A DNA stretch of 64,000 bases from Paenibacillus mangrovi (GCF_022898935.1 NZ_JALIRP010000001.1:558001-622000); one strand, 5' to 3'. Positions 47,201 through 56,115 are shown, counted from the first letter of the stretch. The notes: a model not told the origin generated them from the sequence alone. Numbers and translations: made by a program.

Positions 47201-48148
47201 GTGAAGACTGTACATTTATCCTATCCTCTGTCCGCCAGCATAATCGAAGAGAATGCGGGTCCGCAAATTGCTGCGATCGGTCAATTCGATGGTGTGCACC
47301 AAGGGCATGTGAGTGTTATTGCCTCAGCTGTGCGGCTCGCGAAACAGCAGGGAATGCCATCCGCAGTCATAACCTTTCATCCTCATCCGAAGGATGTCAT
47401 GAAGAAAGGGAATTACGAAGGAAACCTGACACCGCTGCAGGAAAAGCAGGACCTGCTTGCCGGTATGGGTGTAGATAATCTCTATGTGGTGGAATTCAGC
47501 GAGTCGTTTTCCGAGTTGAGTCCGCAGGCTTTCGTGGAAGGGATGCTGCTGGCTTTGGGCGTACAAACGGCTATCGTTGGTTTCGATTTCCGTTTTGGTT
47601 ACAAGGGTGAAGGGCATGCTGAAATGCTACGTGAGCTTGGAAACGGCCAAATGAAAGTGATGATTATCCCGCCTTTCGAGCAGGACGGCGAGAAGGTCAG
47701 CAGTTCGACGATCCGCAAAGCGCTCCAGAGCGGAGAGCTTGAAAAAGTGAATAAGCTGCTTGGTCATCCTTACCGCCTTCGGGGTGAGGTGGTCGATGGA
47801 GATAAACGCGGTAGAACCATCGGATTCCCAACCGCAAATCTGCGGCTCGACGGGAAATTCGTGGTTCCTGCCAAAGGCGTATATGCCGTGCGATCTCTCG
47901 TTGAGGGGAAATGGCTGCAGGGCGTAATGAATGTGGGTGTAAAGCCGACTTTTCAAGAAAGTGTAACTACTCCGAGCTTTGAGGTTCATCTACTGGATTT
48001 CAACCGTGATATATATGGAGAGCAGCTGATCGTAGATTTGATCTCTTATATCCGGCCGGAACGGAAATTCCCTTCCATCCAGGAGCTGGTCGCTCAAATT
48101 CAGACGGATGCTGACACGGCCGGACGGATTTTGGGCTCGTCCGAATAA
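47201..48148 (+). CDS. ribF: Bifunctional riboflavin kinase/FAD synthetase
   Basis: 315 residues from GTG 47201, about 7 bases after a GCAGGTGAG site. The N-terminal adenylyltransferase domain has AIGQFDGVHQGHVSVIASAV and VGFDFRFGYKGEGH; the C-terminal kinase domain has LRGEVVDGDKRGRTIGFPTA and VYAVRSLVEGKWLQGVMNVG. It converts riboflavin to FMN and FMN to FAD. There is no FMN riboswitch upstream; the gap to truB is 40 bases. Confidence 0.95.
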   Translation: MKTVHLSYPLSASIIEENAGPQIAAIGQFDGVHQGHVSVIASAVRLAKQQGMPSAVITFHPHPKDVMKKGNYEGNLTPLQEKQDLLAGMGVDNLYVVEFSESFSELSPQAFVEGMLLALGVQTAIVGFDFRFGYKGEGHAEMLRELGNGQMKVMIIPPFEQDGEKVSSSTIRKALQSGELEKVNKLLGHPYRLRGEVVDGDKRGRTIGFPTANLRLDGKFVVPAKGVYAVRSLVEGKWLQGVMNVGVKPTFQESVTTPSFEVHLLDFNRDIYGEQLIVDLISYIRPERKFPSIQELVAQIQTDADTAGRILGSSE

Positions 48149-48163
48149 TCCGTTTGGCGAACA

Positions 48164-48193
48164 TTTACTTTTCTCTGCGAAGTATGCTATACT
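48164..48193 (+). promoter_or_regulatory. Candidate promoter of rpsO
   Basis: TATACT (48188-48193) with extended TGC just before it; the -35 is weak, TTTACT with 18 or TTACTT with 17 bases spacing. It leaves about a 100-base leader. Confidence 0.5.
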
Positions 48194-48226
48194 GATAGAC
48201 GTCGCTGGGAACAGCGGCAAATAACC

Positions 48227-48267
48227 TTAGCTTGGTTACACGATCTCACCGACGGTAACGAGGCTAA
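48227..48267 (+). promoter_or_regulatory. Structured rpsO leader, possible S15 autoregulatory site
   Basis: TTAGC..GTTAC (48227-48239) pairs with GTAAC..GCTAA (48255-48267) in a two-part stem with a symmetrical 3-base internal loop. It sits about 20 bases before the strong AAGGAGGTG ribosome site. S15 represses its own mRNA in several bacteria through different leader folds; assignment here is inference. Confidence 0.5.
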
Positions 48268-48300
48268 CGGCGATTATCTATTTTTAAGGAGGTGAATAGG

Positions 48301-48570
48301 ATGGCACTAACTCAAGAACGCAAACAACAACTGATTGAAGAGCACAAAACTCATGAGTCCGATACAGGATCCCCAGAGGTGCAAATTGCTATCCTTACGG
48401 AGAACATTACGAACCTGACTGATCACTTGCGTACGCACAAGAAAGATCATCATTCCCGTCGTGGATTGTTGAAAATGGTTGGTCAACGCCGTAAGCTGTT
48501 GGCATACTTGAAAAACAAAGATGTTAGACGTTACAGCGCTCTGATTGAAAAACTCGGATTGCGTCGTTAA
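48301..48570 (+). CDS. rpsO: 30S ribosomal protein S15
   Basis: 89 residues, full length. ATG 48301 follows AAGGAGGTGAATAGG. Conserved S15 blocks: [40 protein letters not shown] and the end [12 protein letters not shown]. It binds the 16S rRNA central-domain three-way junction. It is followed by a terminator-like hairpin and pnp. Confidence 0.97.
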   Translation: MALTQERKQQLIEEHKTHESDTGSPEVQIAILTENITNLTDHLRTHKKDHHSRRGLLKMVGQRRKLLAYLKNKDVRRYSALIEKLGLRR

Positions 48571-48588
48571 TATCCGTATGGTCTACTT

Positions 48589-48656
48589 AAAGCAGCCTGG
48601 TTGTTCACCGTTTGTCCTTTTAGGAGTGACAGCGATGGCAACCGGGTTGCTTTTTA
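48589..48656 (+). terminator. Terminator after rpsO
   Basis: AAAGCAGCCTGGTTG (48589-48603) pairs over its full length with CAACCGGGTTGCTTT (48639-48653) using G-U pairs, then TT. The 35-base loop has its own small hairpin. Readthrough to pnp would make this a processing site, as known for the rpsO-pnp mRNA in E. coli. Confidence 0.7.
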
Positions 48657-48719
48657 TGCAGGCCTTATATGAATTTACCCATAGCTGGGAATAATGTGTG
48701 ATGAAAAGGAGGGATTTCC

Positions 48720-50816
48720 ATGGAAAGTCGTGTAGAAATGCAGTTGGGCGGAAGACCCCTAATCCTTGAAACGGGACGTCTCGCCAAGCAAGCCAATGCA
48801 GCTGTGATGGTCCGTTATGGGGAAACCGCTGTTCTATGTACTGTGACTGCTTCAAGTGAACCAAAAGATTTGGATTTCTTCCCGCTGACCGTAAACTACG
48901 AGGAAAGATTGTATGCGGTAGGCAAAATTCCAGGAGGCTTTATCAAACGTGAAGGTCGTCCGAGTGAAAAGGCGATTCTCGCAAGCCGTCTAACCGACCG
49001 TCCGATCCGCCCGCTTTTCCCGGAAGGATTCCGTAATGATGTACAAGTCCTTAACCTTGTCATGAGCGTGGATCAGGACTGCTCTCCAGAGATCGCAGCC
49101 ATGATTGGAACATCGGCAGCACTCAGTATTTCTGATGTGCCGTTTAATGGACCAATTGGCGGTGTTGTAGTTGGCCGCATCGACGGACAATTCATCATCA
49201 ACCCGAACATCGCACAGCAGGAAATCAGCGATGTGTATGTGGTTGTTTCAGGCACTAAAGATGCGATTATGATGGTTGAAGCCGAAGCGAATGAAGTACC
49301 GGAAGAAATCATGCTTGAAGCGATCATGTTTGGTCATGAGGAAATCAAGAAAATTGTTGCTGTCATTGAGGAATTGGTAGGAAAAGCCGGCAAGCCTAAA
49401 ATGGAAGTTAGACTCCATTCGGTTGATGCTGAAGTGAACAAGCAGGTTCGTGCTTATGCGGAATCTCGTTTGGTTGAAGCTGTCCGCATTGCCGAGAAGC
49501 ATGCCCGCCAGGATGCCATCGATGCCATTAACGATGAAACGGTAACTTACTTTGAACAACAATACATAGAGACGCCTGAGCTCTTGGGTGATGTCAAAGA
49601 AGTGCTGCATGATATTGTAAAAGAAGAAGTCAGACGTTTGATCACGCATGACAAAGTCCGTCCTGACGGCCGTAAGCTGGATGAAATCCGTCCAATCGAA
49701 TGCGATACCAGCATTCTTCCGCGGACGCATGGTACAGGATTGTTCACACGTGGACAAACACAGGCGCTTAGCGTATGTACGCTCGGAGCTCTTGGTGACG
49801 TGCAAATCCTTGATGGGATTGATCTGCAGGAAACCAAGCGCTTTATGCACCACTATAATTTCCCTCCGTTCAGCGTAGGCGAAGCCCGTCCGCTTCGTGC
49901 ACCAGGACGCCGCGAAATCGGCCATGGCGCGCTTGGCGAAAGAGCGCTGTCGAAGGTTATTCCTTCGGAAACGGAATTCCCGTATACGATTCGTCTGGTT
50001 TCAGAAGTTCTGGAATCCAATGGTTCGACTTCCCAGGCAAGTATCTGTGCAAGTACGCTGGCCATGATGGATGCGGGTGTACCGATCAAGGCACCGGTAG
50101 CCGGTGTGGCTATGGGTCTGATCAAGGATGGAGAGCATGTGTCCATTTTGACGGATATTCAAGGCATGGAAGACCATCTCGGCGACATGGACTTTAAAGT
50201 AGCCGGTACCGCAGAAGGCGTAACCGCAATTCAAATGGATATCAAAATTGACGGTATCGACCGCCAAATTTTGCAGGATGCGCTGAAGCAGGCCAAAGAA
50301 GGACGTATGTTCATTCTGGGCAAAATGATGGATGCGATCCAGAAGCCAAGAGAATCCTTGTCTCCTTATGCGCCTAAGATCATCGTCTTGAACATCAATC
50401 CGGACAAAATCCGTGATGTCATTGGTGCTGGCGGTAAGATTATCAACAAAATCATCGAAGAAACCGGCGTGAAAATTGATATTGAGCAGGATGGCCGCGT
50501 ATTCATTGCTTCTTCGAATGAAGAAATGAATCAAAAAGCACGTTCGATTATCGAAGGCATCGTCCGTGAGGTACAGGTTGGCGAAATTTACGTCGGCACC
50601 GTGAAACGGATCGAGAAGTTCGGAACATTCGTGGAAATTTTGCCGAACAAGGAAGGTCTTGTTCACATTTCCCAATTGTCCACCGAACGCGTGGCTAAGG
50701 TTGAGGACGTTGTAGCCATCGGTGATTCGATTACCGTGAAAGTTACTGAAATCGACCAGCAGGGCCGGATCAACCTGTCCCGCAAGGCTGTTCTAACGGC
50801 TGAATCCAAAGCGTAA
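48720..50816 (+). CDS. pnp: Polyribonucleotide nucleotidyltransferase (PNPase)
   Basis: 698 residues. Two RNase PH domains: the first with [20 protein letters not shown], the second with [24 protein letters not shown]-like [19 protein letters not shown] and the [18 protein letters not shown] metal/phosphate site. A KH domain ([15 protein letters not shown]) and an S1 domain ([20 protein letters not shown]) follow. It degrades RNA 3'-5' by phosphorolysis. AAAAGGAGGG supports ATG 48720. Confidence 0.97.
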   Translation: MESRVEMQLGGRPLILETGRLAKQANAAVMVRYGETAVLCTVTASSEPKDLDFFPLTVNYEERLYAVGKIPGGFIKREGRPSEKAILASRLTDRPIRPLFPEGFRNDVQVLNLVMSVDQDCSPEIAAMIGTSAALSISDVPFNGPIGGVVVGRIDGQFIINPNIAQQEISDVYVVVSGTKDAIMMVEAEANEVPEEIMLEAIMFGHEEIKKIVAVIEELVGKAGKPKMEVRLHSVDAEVNKQVRAYAESRLVEAVRIAEKHARQDAIDAINDETVTYFEQQYIETPELLGDVKEVLHDIVKEEVRRLITHDKVRPDGRKLDEIRPIECDTSILPRTHGTGLFTRGQTQALSVCTLGALGDVQILDGIDLQETKRFMHHYNFPPFSVGEARPLRAPGRREIGHGALGERALSKVIPSETEFPYTIRLVSEVLESNGSTSQASICASTLAMMDAGVPIKAPVAGVAMGLIKDGEHVSILTDIQGMEDHLGDMDFKVAGTAEGVTAIQMDIKIDGIDRQILQDALKQAKEGRMFILGKMMDAIQKPRESLSPYAPKIIVLNINPDKIRDVIGAGGKIINKIIEETGVKIDIEQDGRVFIASSNEEMNQKARSIIEGIVREVQVGEIYVGTVKRIEKFGTFVEILPNKEGLVHISQLSTERVAKVEDVVAIGDSITVKVTEIDQQGRINLSRKAVLTAESKA

Positions 50817-50869
50817 GCTGTTCAACATTCAATTGAATACGTAGTTTTAAAGGCCGAACCTGGTCTTGC

Positions 50870-50911
50870 AAAAGAGGCAGAACGTAACCACTTCTGGCTC
50901 TTTTTTTTCAA
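50870..50911 (+). terminator. Terminator after pnp
   Basis: AAAAGAG-g-CAGAA (50870-50882) pairs with TTCTG-g-CTCTTTT, one G/G mismatch, then a run of eight T. It separates pnp from the deacetylase-like gene. Confidence 0.78.
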
Positions 50912-51006
50912 ATTTCCGGTTAGCTATTCTGTTCCTCCTCCTATTCATATTCCGCTGGACTTGTTCATATGATGGGACAAAGCGGGTAAGGGAGATGAGC
51001 GGAGCT

Positions 51007-51993
51007 ATGAACGGAAGAAAGAGTGTGATATTGCTGGCCTGTCTTGCGACCGTGGTCGGAATTGGGAAAACCGGAGTGGTCGGCGAGTATATTCAGGTAG
51101 CCAGACAGCAACCTGCGGCAGTTAGCACATGGGATCCCAAGGCGGTTGAACCTCAGCAGGATCCCCTTTATAAGCAGATCCTTGAGAAAAGGGAGCAGAC
51201 CCGGATACAGCCTGTAGACGCGGTGCTAGACCGTGTGTGGAAGGCGATTCCCGGGTATAACGGACTGGAAATTGACGCGGAGGAGACCTACAAGCAGGCG
51301 AAAGCGGCCGGGGCCTCATCTCCGATTACATATGTGTACAGACAGATCCCCCCGAAAGTCAACCTGGAGGATTTGGGTGCAGAGCCGATTTACAGGGGGA
51401 ATCCGAAGAAGCCCATGGTTGCACTGATGATCAATGTGGCCTGGGGCAACGAGTTTATCGTTCCGATGCTTGATATATTGGATCAGGAGAAGGTAAAGGC
51501 TACCTTCTTTTTTGATGGAAGCTGGCTGAAGAAGAATCCAGAGTTGGCAAAAGAAATTCAAAAGCGTGGCCATGAGCTGGAAAACCATGCATACACCCAT
51601 CCCAATATGAGCCAGCTTAGCGAGTACCGGGCTTCAATGGAAATCAGCAAAACGCAGAAGCTACTGAAGGAGAGCCTCGGGGTGGACAACACCTGGTTTG
51701 CGCCGCCTTCGGGCGATTTTAACCAGCAAACAGTCCGGATCGCCCATGGTCTTGGCTTGAAGACTGTTCTCTGGACGTTGGACACGGTGGACTGGCAAAA
51801 TCCTTCCCCGGAGTCAGTCGTGAATAAAATCTCGAACAGGGCTCAAGCTGGCACCCTGATTCTGATGCATCCAACGGCATCCTCTTCCAAGGCGCTGCAG
51901 GGAATGATCCAGGTCATCAAGAAGAAAGGGCTGATACCGGGAACGGTTGGTCAGACGCTTTCTCCTGAGCGTATCATCCCGCCAAGTGGTTGA
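51007..51993 (+). CDS. ylxY: Polysaccharide deacetylase-like protein (YlxY family), catalytic motifs altered
   Basis: About 328 residues if ATG 51007 is used; ATG 50995 is also possible and the start is uncertain. An N-terminal hydrophobic segment may be a signal or anchor. The NodB domain covers about residues 130-320. Motif 1 reads VALMINVAWGNE instead of TFDDG, so both catalytic/metal aspartates are missing. Motif 2 histidines are kept (NHAYTHPNM). Motif 3 reads FAPPSGDFN, with Ala in place of the usual Arg. DTVDWQNP and LILMHP (motifs 4 and 5) are kept. YlxY occupies the same place after pnp in Bacillus. Hydrolytic activity is doubtful. Confidence 0.85.
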   Translation: MNGRKSVILLACLATVVGIGKTGVVGEYIQVARQQPAAVSTWDPKAVEPQQDPLYKQILEKREQTRIQPVDAVLDRVWKAIPGYNGLEIDAEETYKQAKAAGASSPITYVYRQIPPKVNLEDLGAEPIYRGNPKKPMVALMINVAWGNEFIVPMLDILDQEKVKATFFFDGSWLKKNPELAKEIQKRGHELENHAYTHPNMSQLSEYRASMEISKTQKLLKESLGVDNTWFAPPSGDFNQQTVRIAHGLGLKTVLWTLDTVDWQNPSPESVVNKISNRAQAGTLILMHPTASSSKALQGMIQVIKKKGLIPGTVGQTLSPERIIPPSG

Positions 51994-52071
51994 GTGGAAT
52001 CATGTTTTTTGGTAGGATAGGGAATGCGTTAAATGCCAGTGGATTGATATCTTTTTAGGAGGGCCTTTCAC

Positions 52072-53340
52072 GTGAAAAAAATAAAGCTAACCAACGGCCT
52101 CAGAGTAGTGATGGAAAAAATACCGACATGTCGGTCGGTTTCCTTTGGTATCTGGGTAAAAACAGGTTCGCGGCACGAAACACAAGAGAATAACGGCGTC
52201 TCACATTTTATTGAGCATATGCTCTTTAAAGGGACGGAGCGGTTTGACGCCAAAGACATAGCTGAGCAATTCGACGCCATCGGCGGCAATGTGAATGCAT
52301 TTACGTCGAAGGAGTACACATGCTATTATGCCAAGGTACTGGATGAGCATTTACCGATTGCGGTAGATGTACTCTCCGATATGTTCTTCCGCTCCACGCT
52401 GGATGAGGGAGAGCTTGCCAAAGAGAAAAATGTCATTCTTGAGGAAATTTCCATGTATGAAGACACGCCGGATGATCTGGTGCATGATTTGATGGCTAGA
52501 GCCGTTTACGGCGACCATCCGCTTGCATATCCGATTCTCGGTACGCAGCAGCAGCTTGACCCGATGGGGCCGGCGGAACTGCGGGCATACATGAAGGAGC
52601 ATTATACCATTGAAAATACGGTCATCAGCGTGGCCGGCAATATCAACGACGATGTCGTTGAATTGCTTGAACGCCATTTTGGCCAATTTGACAACCACAG
52701 TGAGGTTAAGGATTTACAGGCTCCGGGGTTCCATAGCAACCTTTTATATCACAAAAAGAAGACGGAGCAGAACCATATCTGCCTGTCTCTGCCCGGCTGC
52801 TCGATTCATGACCCGCTTCAATATGCCATGATCCTGCTCAACAACATCATCGGTGGGGGAATGAGCTCCAGACTGTTCCAGGAAATCCGGGAAAAAAGAG
52901 GTTTGGCTTATTCCGTATACTCTTATCACAGCTCCAATGAAGACAGCGGATTGTTCACCGTTTATGCGGGTACAGCTCCGAAACAAACCAAGGATGTTCT
53001 GGACTTGACCAAAGAGGTTCTATCCGACATTGCCCAGAACGGGATTACGGAAGATGAGCTTAAAAAGGGTAAAGAGCAGTTGAAAGGAAGCCTGATTCTC
53101 AGTTTGGAAGGAACCGGCAGCCGGATGAACCGTCTTGGCAAAAACGAGCTGATGCTTGGCAAGCATCATTCACTGGATGAAATGATTGAAAAGATAGAGA
53201 AAGTCAGCATGAAGGATGTCGACGCCGTGCTGGACCGCATGTTTAGCGAACCTTTTGCACTCGCTATGGTAGGGGCATCAGACAAAGTAATAGCTGGACT
53301 TAGAAGGGATGATTTCATTGCACTACGTTCAAATTCATAA
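52072..53340 (+). CDS. mlpA: M16-family zinc peptidase (YmxG/MlpA)
   Basis: 422 residues from GTG 52072 behind TTTTAGGAGGG. The inverted zinc motif HxxEH is HFIEH (H45, E48, H49), with the distal Glu at ILEEISMYED (E124/E125). A second, inactive half-domain follows, with GGGMSSRLFQEIREKRGLAY and YSVYSYHSSNEDSGLFTVYA. It belongs to the processing-peptidase group. The homologue beside ylxY and dut in Bacillus (MlpA/YmxG) has been linked to protease gene expression. The end overlaps dut. Confidence 0.92.
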   Translation: MKKIKLTNGLRVVMEKIPTCRSVSFGIWVKTGSRHETQENNGVSHFIEHMLFKGTERFDAKDIAEQFDAIGGNVNAFTSKEYTCYYAKVLDEHLPIAVDVLSDMFFRSTLDEGELAKEKNVILEEISMYEDTPDDLVHDLMARAVYGDHPLAYPILGTQQQLDPMGPAELRAYMKEHYTIENTVISVAGNINDDVVELLERHFGQFDNHSEVKDLQAPGFHSNLLYHKKKTEQNHICLSLPGCSIHDPLQYAMILLNNIIGGGMSSRLFQEIREKRGLAYSVYSYHSSNEDSGLFTVYAGTAPKQTKDVLDLTKEVLSDIAQNGITEDELKKGKEQLKGSLILSLEGTGSRMNRLGKNELMLGKHHSLDEMIEKIEKVSMKDVDAVLDRMFSEPFALAMVGASDKVIAGLRRDDFIALRSNS

Positions 53341-53761
53341 GCTTCCGGGGCATGATGATGTGAAGCTCCCCGAAAAAATGTCTTCTGCCGCTTCGGGCTA
53401 CGACTTGTACGCTGCCGTAGAAGAGCCTATTGTACTGCACCCTGGTGAGCGTAAACTGATCCCAACGGGTATTGCCCTCGCTATGAAAGAAGGCCTGGAA
53501 GCACAAATTCGTCCGCGCAGCGGACTGGCACTGAAGCATGGGATTACATGCCTCAACACACCTGGGACGATTGATGCGGATTATCGCGGCGAGATTAAGG
53601 TACTGCTCATTAACCTCGGACAGGAGCCGTTTGCAATTGCGCGCAACGAGCGGATCGCCCAGATGGTATTCCAAGAGGTGCCTACAGTTCAATTCGAGCA
53701 AGTAGAGACACTCTCGGAGACCGTTCGAGGTAGCGGAGGATTCGGTCATACAGGTAAATAA
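53318..53761 (+). CDS. dut: dUTP diphosphatase
   Basis: 147 residues. TTG 53318 lies 9 bases after AGAAGGGA (53302-53309), while ATG 53309 would touch that site. It overlaps the M16 peptidase stop by 23 bases. Trimeric dUTPase motifs: SAASGYDLYA (1), RPRSGLALKHG (2), TPGTIDADYRGEIKVLLIN (3), RNERIAQMVF (4) and RGSGGFGHTGK (5, the P-loop-like tail). It removes dUTP and supplies dUMP. Confidence 0.94.
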   Translation: MHYVQIHKLPGHDDVKLPEKMSSAASGYDLYAAVEEPIVLHPGERKLIPTGIALAMKEGLEAQIRPRSGLALKHGITCLNTPGTIDADYRGEIKVLLINLGQEPFAIARNERIAQMVFQEVPTVQFEQVETLSETVRGSGGFGHTGK

Positions 53762-53770
53762 TCAATACAG

Positions 53771-53816
53771 AAGGTCTGCCGGGTTCCAGAAATGGAACCA
53801 ACGGCAGGCCTTTTTT
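53771..53816 (+). terminator. Strong terminator after dut
   Basis: AAGGTCTGCCG and CGGCAGGCCTT close an inner GGTTCC-agaaat-GGAACC hairpin, followed by TTTTTT. Clear Rho-independent terminator. Confidence 0.92.
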
Positions 53817-53845
53817 GATCTGTTAGAATTTATAATTTCCGGGGC

Positions 53846-53896
53846 CCCCACAAAGTACCTGAATCAGCTTCGAAGTAAAGTCCCCACTTTGTGGGG
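53846..53896. repeat. Inverted repeat CCCCACAAAGT/ACTTTGTGGGG upstream of spoVFA
   Basis: Perfect 11-base arms (53846-53856 and 53886-53896) around a 29-base loop that contains the palindrome CTTCGAAG. The block follows AGAATTTATAA. It resembles a short palindromic extragenic element more than a terminator, since dut already has one. Confidence 0.65.
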
Positions 53897-53936
53897 TTAT
53901 TTTGTCTTTTTCAAGCCATCTTTGTTCAGGCGTTTT

Positions 53937-53965
53937 CACCGAATGATAGGCTTCAGCATAAGATG
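53937..53965 (+). promoter_or_regulatory. Candidate sigma-K promoter of spoVFAB
   Basis: CAC (53937-53939) and, 16 bases further, GCATAagaTG (53956-53965) compare with the sigma-K pattern mAC-N16-gCATAnnnTA, one mismatch at the last base. It is 38 bases upstream of spoVFA, which in Bacillus is expressed in the mother cell by sigma-K. Confidence 0.45.
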
Positions 53966-54002
53966 CTCCATAACAGTGCTTTTTGAAAGGAGTGACATCC
54001 TT

Positions 54003-54902
54003 ATGCTGACAGGAGTTCAAATTGTCTTCCTAGGCGGGGATGCGCGTCAGATCGAGGTGATCCGCAAATGTTCGGAGATGGATGCCACCGTCAGCGTCGT
54101 CGGCTTTGACAATCTGAAGCAGAAGCTCCTGGGAGTGACCAGAGATCATCTGACGGCTGAGCTGCTTGCCACCGCGGATGTCCTGGTCCTTCCTGTTGTG
54201 GGCTGTGATGACAATGGTGTCATCCATACGCAATTCTCGAATGAAATGCTTAAGCTCCAGGATGAACATATGGCGTCACTGCGCAAGGGCTGCAAGGTAT
54301 ATACCGGCATGGCCAAACCTTATCTCCGCAGTCTGTGTGCGCACCATGAAATCAAGCTGGTCGAAATGTTGGACCGGGATGAGGTGGCAATCAGCAATTC
54401 CATCCCAACCGCTGAGGGCGCGCTGGTTATGGCTATTCAGAATACAGATTTTACGATACATGGATCGGATTGCATGGTGCTCGGTCTGGGTAGAACCGGC
54501 TTTACGATGGCAAAAAGTTTGCAAGGTCTGGGAGCGAAAGTCAAGGTGGGGGTACGTGCTGAAAAGGATGTCGCCAGGGCAGAGGTCATGGGCTGGAAGC
54601 CTTTTCTGATAAGGGATTTAGCGGATCATGTGAGCAATATTGACTTGATTTTTAACACGATTCCGACTATGATAGTCACAGCACAAATCCTGTCTAAAAC
54701 GCCTCAAAGCACCGTCATTATTGACCTTGCTTCCGCTCCCGGAGGAGTCGATTTCCGGTATGCAGAGAAGCGGGGGATCAAGGCGCTGCTTGCACCTGGT
54801 CTTCCCGGAATCGTAGCTCCCAAAACGGCTGGTCTGATTATCGCGAGCACGCTGATACAGTTGATTTCGGATGAGTTTAAGACTCGGGGGGATGTAGAAT
54901 GA
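54003..54902 (+). CDS. spoVFA: Dipicolinate synthase subunit A
   Basis: 299 residues from ATG 54003, with GAAAGGAGTGAC upstream. The N-terminal domain starts VQIVFLGGDARQIEVIRKC, and the Rossmann NAD(P)-binding domain (about 150-290) contains VLGLGRTGFTMAKSLQGLGA and IIDLASAPGGVDF. With subunit B it makes dipicolinic acid from the DAP pathway intermediate dihydrodipicolinate for spore cores. Stop and spoVFB start overlap (ATGA). This gene is direct evidence for sporulation. Confidence 0.95.
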   Translation: MLTGVQIVFLGGDARQIEVIRKCSEMDATVSVVGFDNLKQKLLGVTRDHLTAELLATADVLVLPVVGCDDNGVIHTQFSNEMLKLQDEHMASLRKGCKVYTGMAKPYLRSLCAHHEIKLVEMLDRDEVAISNSIPTAEGALVMAIQNTDFTIHGSDCMVLGLGRTGFTMAKSLQGLGAKVKVGVRAEKDVARAEVMGWKPFLIRDLADHVSNIDLIFNTIPTMIVTAQILSKTPQSTVIIDLASAPGGVDFRYAEKRGIKALLAPGLPGIVAPKTAGLIIASTLIQLISDEFKTRGDVE

Positions 54903-55495
54903 ATTGGCAGGGTAAGACGGTAGGCTATGCAATCACAGGATCTCACTGCACGCTCGAAGAAATCATGCCGCAGGTGAAGCGGTTTGTGGATGAAGGCGCC
55001 AAAGTGGTGCCGATTGCATCCAATACGGTGCAGGTGACGGATACGCGTTTTGGAACGGCACAAAACTGGCTGCAGCAGTTGAGAGATATTACGGGGAGTG
55101 ATATTATTTCAACCATTGTTGAAGCCGAACCGCTTGGGCCGTCTAAACTACTTGATGTACTTGTGATTGCCCCTTGCACCGGAAATACGACAAGCAAGCT
55201 GGCAAACGCGATGACCGATACTCCGGTTCTCATGGCCGCCAAGGCTCAAATGAGAAACCTCCGTCCGCTTGTGCTGGCTATTTCCACAAATGACGGGCTC
55301 GGGCTGAATGCAGCCAATATCGCGAAGCTTCTTGTAACGAAAAATATTTATTTTGTTCCTTTCGGCCAGGATAATCCTCACCAGAAGCCGAACTCTCTGG
55401 TAGCTCAAATGGATTTAATCCCTGAAGCCTGCTATGCGGCACTGGAAGGACGGCAGCTTCAACCAATGATTCTGCAGCGGATATTCTCAGCATAA
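54899..55495 (+). CDS. spoVFB: Dipicolinate synthase subunit B (flavoprotein-like)
   Basis: 198 residues of the flavin-dependent decarboxylase-like fold. Starts MNWQGKTVGYAITGSHCTLE, with LLDVLVIAPCTGNTTSKLAN and VLAISTNDGLGLNAANIAKL. It pairs with SpoVFA. In Bacillus asd, dapG and dapA follow; here the next stretch is a decayed asd instead of an intact gene. Confidence 0.95.
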   Translation: MNWQGKTVGYAITGSHCTLEEIMPQVKRFVDEGAKVVPIASNTVQVTDTRFGTAQNWLQQLRDITGSDIISTIVEAEPLGPSKLLDVLVIAPCTGNTTSKLANAMTDTPVLMAAKAQMRNLRPLVLAISTNDGLGLNAANIAKLLVTKNIYFVPFGQDNPHQKPNSLVAQMDLIPEACYAALEGRQLQPMILQRIFSA

Positions 55496-55519
55496 TTGTT
55501 TACTAATACTAGAGAAATA

Positions 55520-56087
55520 GTCCCTGAAGGTTTTGAAGGTATGGATATTGCCTGTTTATATTATTATTTACACTAATCTGGCCGTTACCGGTGTAGGCAG
55601 TGAGCCATCGACGAATTGCTTCGCTAGAGCAAAACGGTTCTCGAAGGTACTGAGGCTAACCCTGATATTACCTGAGACTCGCTGCCCTTGAAGCACCAGA
55701 TTGCATTTGTTGCAATACCGAAAACCAAAAACATTTTACAGGAAAAGATTCCACCCGACGTTACATCAACCTGTGTCCGTATTCCTGTTGTTTACGTTCA
55801 CTTTGAGTCTGTAAATTTCGAACTTAAGAAAGACTATGAACTGAAGACGAAAGAAAGCTTTTGGCGGAAGCGCTTGGGTTATACTTGTGGATGACCCTGC
55901 TTCCCCAATCTATCCGCTTGCGACCGATGCCGCAGGAGAGCCGGACGCTTTTTTTGGGCGTTTGTGCCGCGATCTTGGTCAGAACAAGTCCCTTAACATA
56001 TGGATTGTATCCGATAATCTGATGAAGAGTGCAGCATGAAATGCTGTACAAATTACTGAGATTACTGCAGCCAAACAAACGTTCTGA
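55520..56087 (+). pseudogene. asd: Decayed remnant of asd (aspartate-semialdehyde dehydrogenase)
   Basis: Fragments in Asd order can be read. VPEGFEGMDIACL at 55520-55558 resembles the PExFEGxDIALFSAG region. SKTVLEGTEANPDI (55628-55669), then a TGA stop, then LPLKHQIAFVAIP and TSTCVRIPVVYVHFESVNFE in the same frame. After a frameshift near 55857 comes LVDDPASPIYPLATDAAGEP, RDLGQNKSLNIWIVSDNLMK, and then TGA 56037-56039 where Asd has Trp before NAVQI; NAVQITE follows. A block between the first two fragments (up to the catalytic Cys region) and the segment after KHQIAFVAIP are deleted or unreadable. 568 bases remain of about 1040. The order spoVFB-asd-dapG matches Bacillus. It cannot make the enzyme; a functional copy should be elsewhere. 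Confidence 0.85.
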
Positions 56088-56115
56088 CCGTTCTTAGTCG
56101 TATGGAGGAATGGAA

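Noticed and set aside
53889..54002. Upstream extension of spoVFA from GTG 53889
   Set aside because: The extra 38 residues have no family counterpart, lie over the hairpin and candidate promoter, and ATG 54003 has a clear ribosome site.
55688..55894. A 68-codon open frame as an independent small gene
   Set aside because: Its residues match the middle of Asd, and the same frame continues upstream through a stop codon and downstream after a frameshift; it is part of the asd relic.
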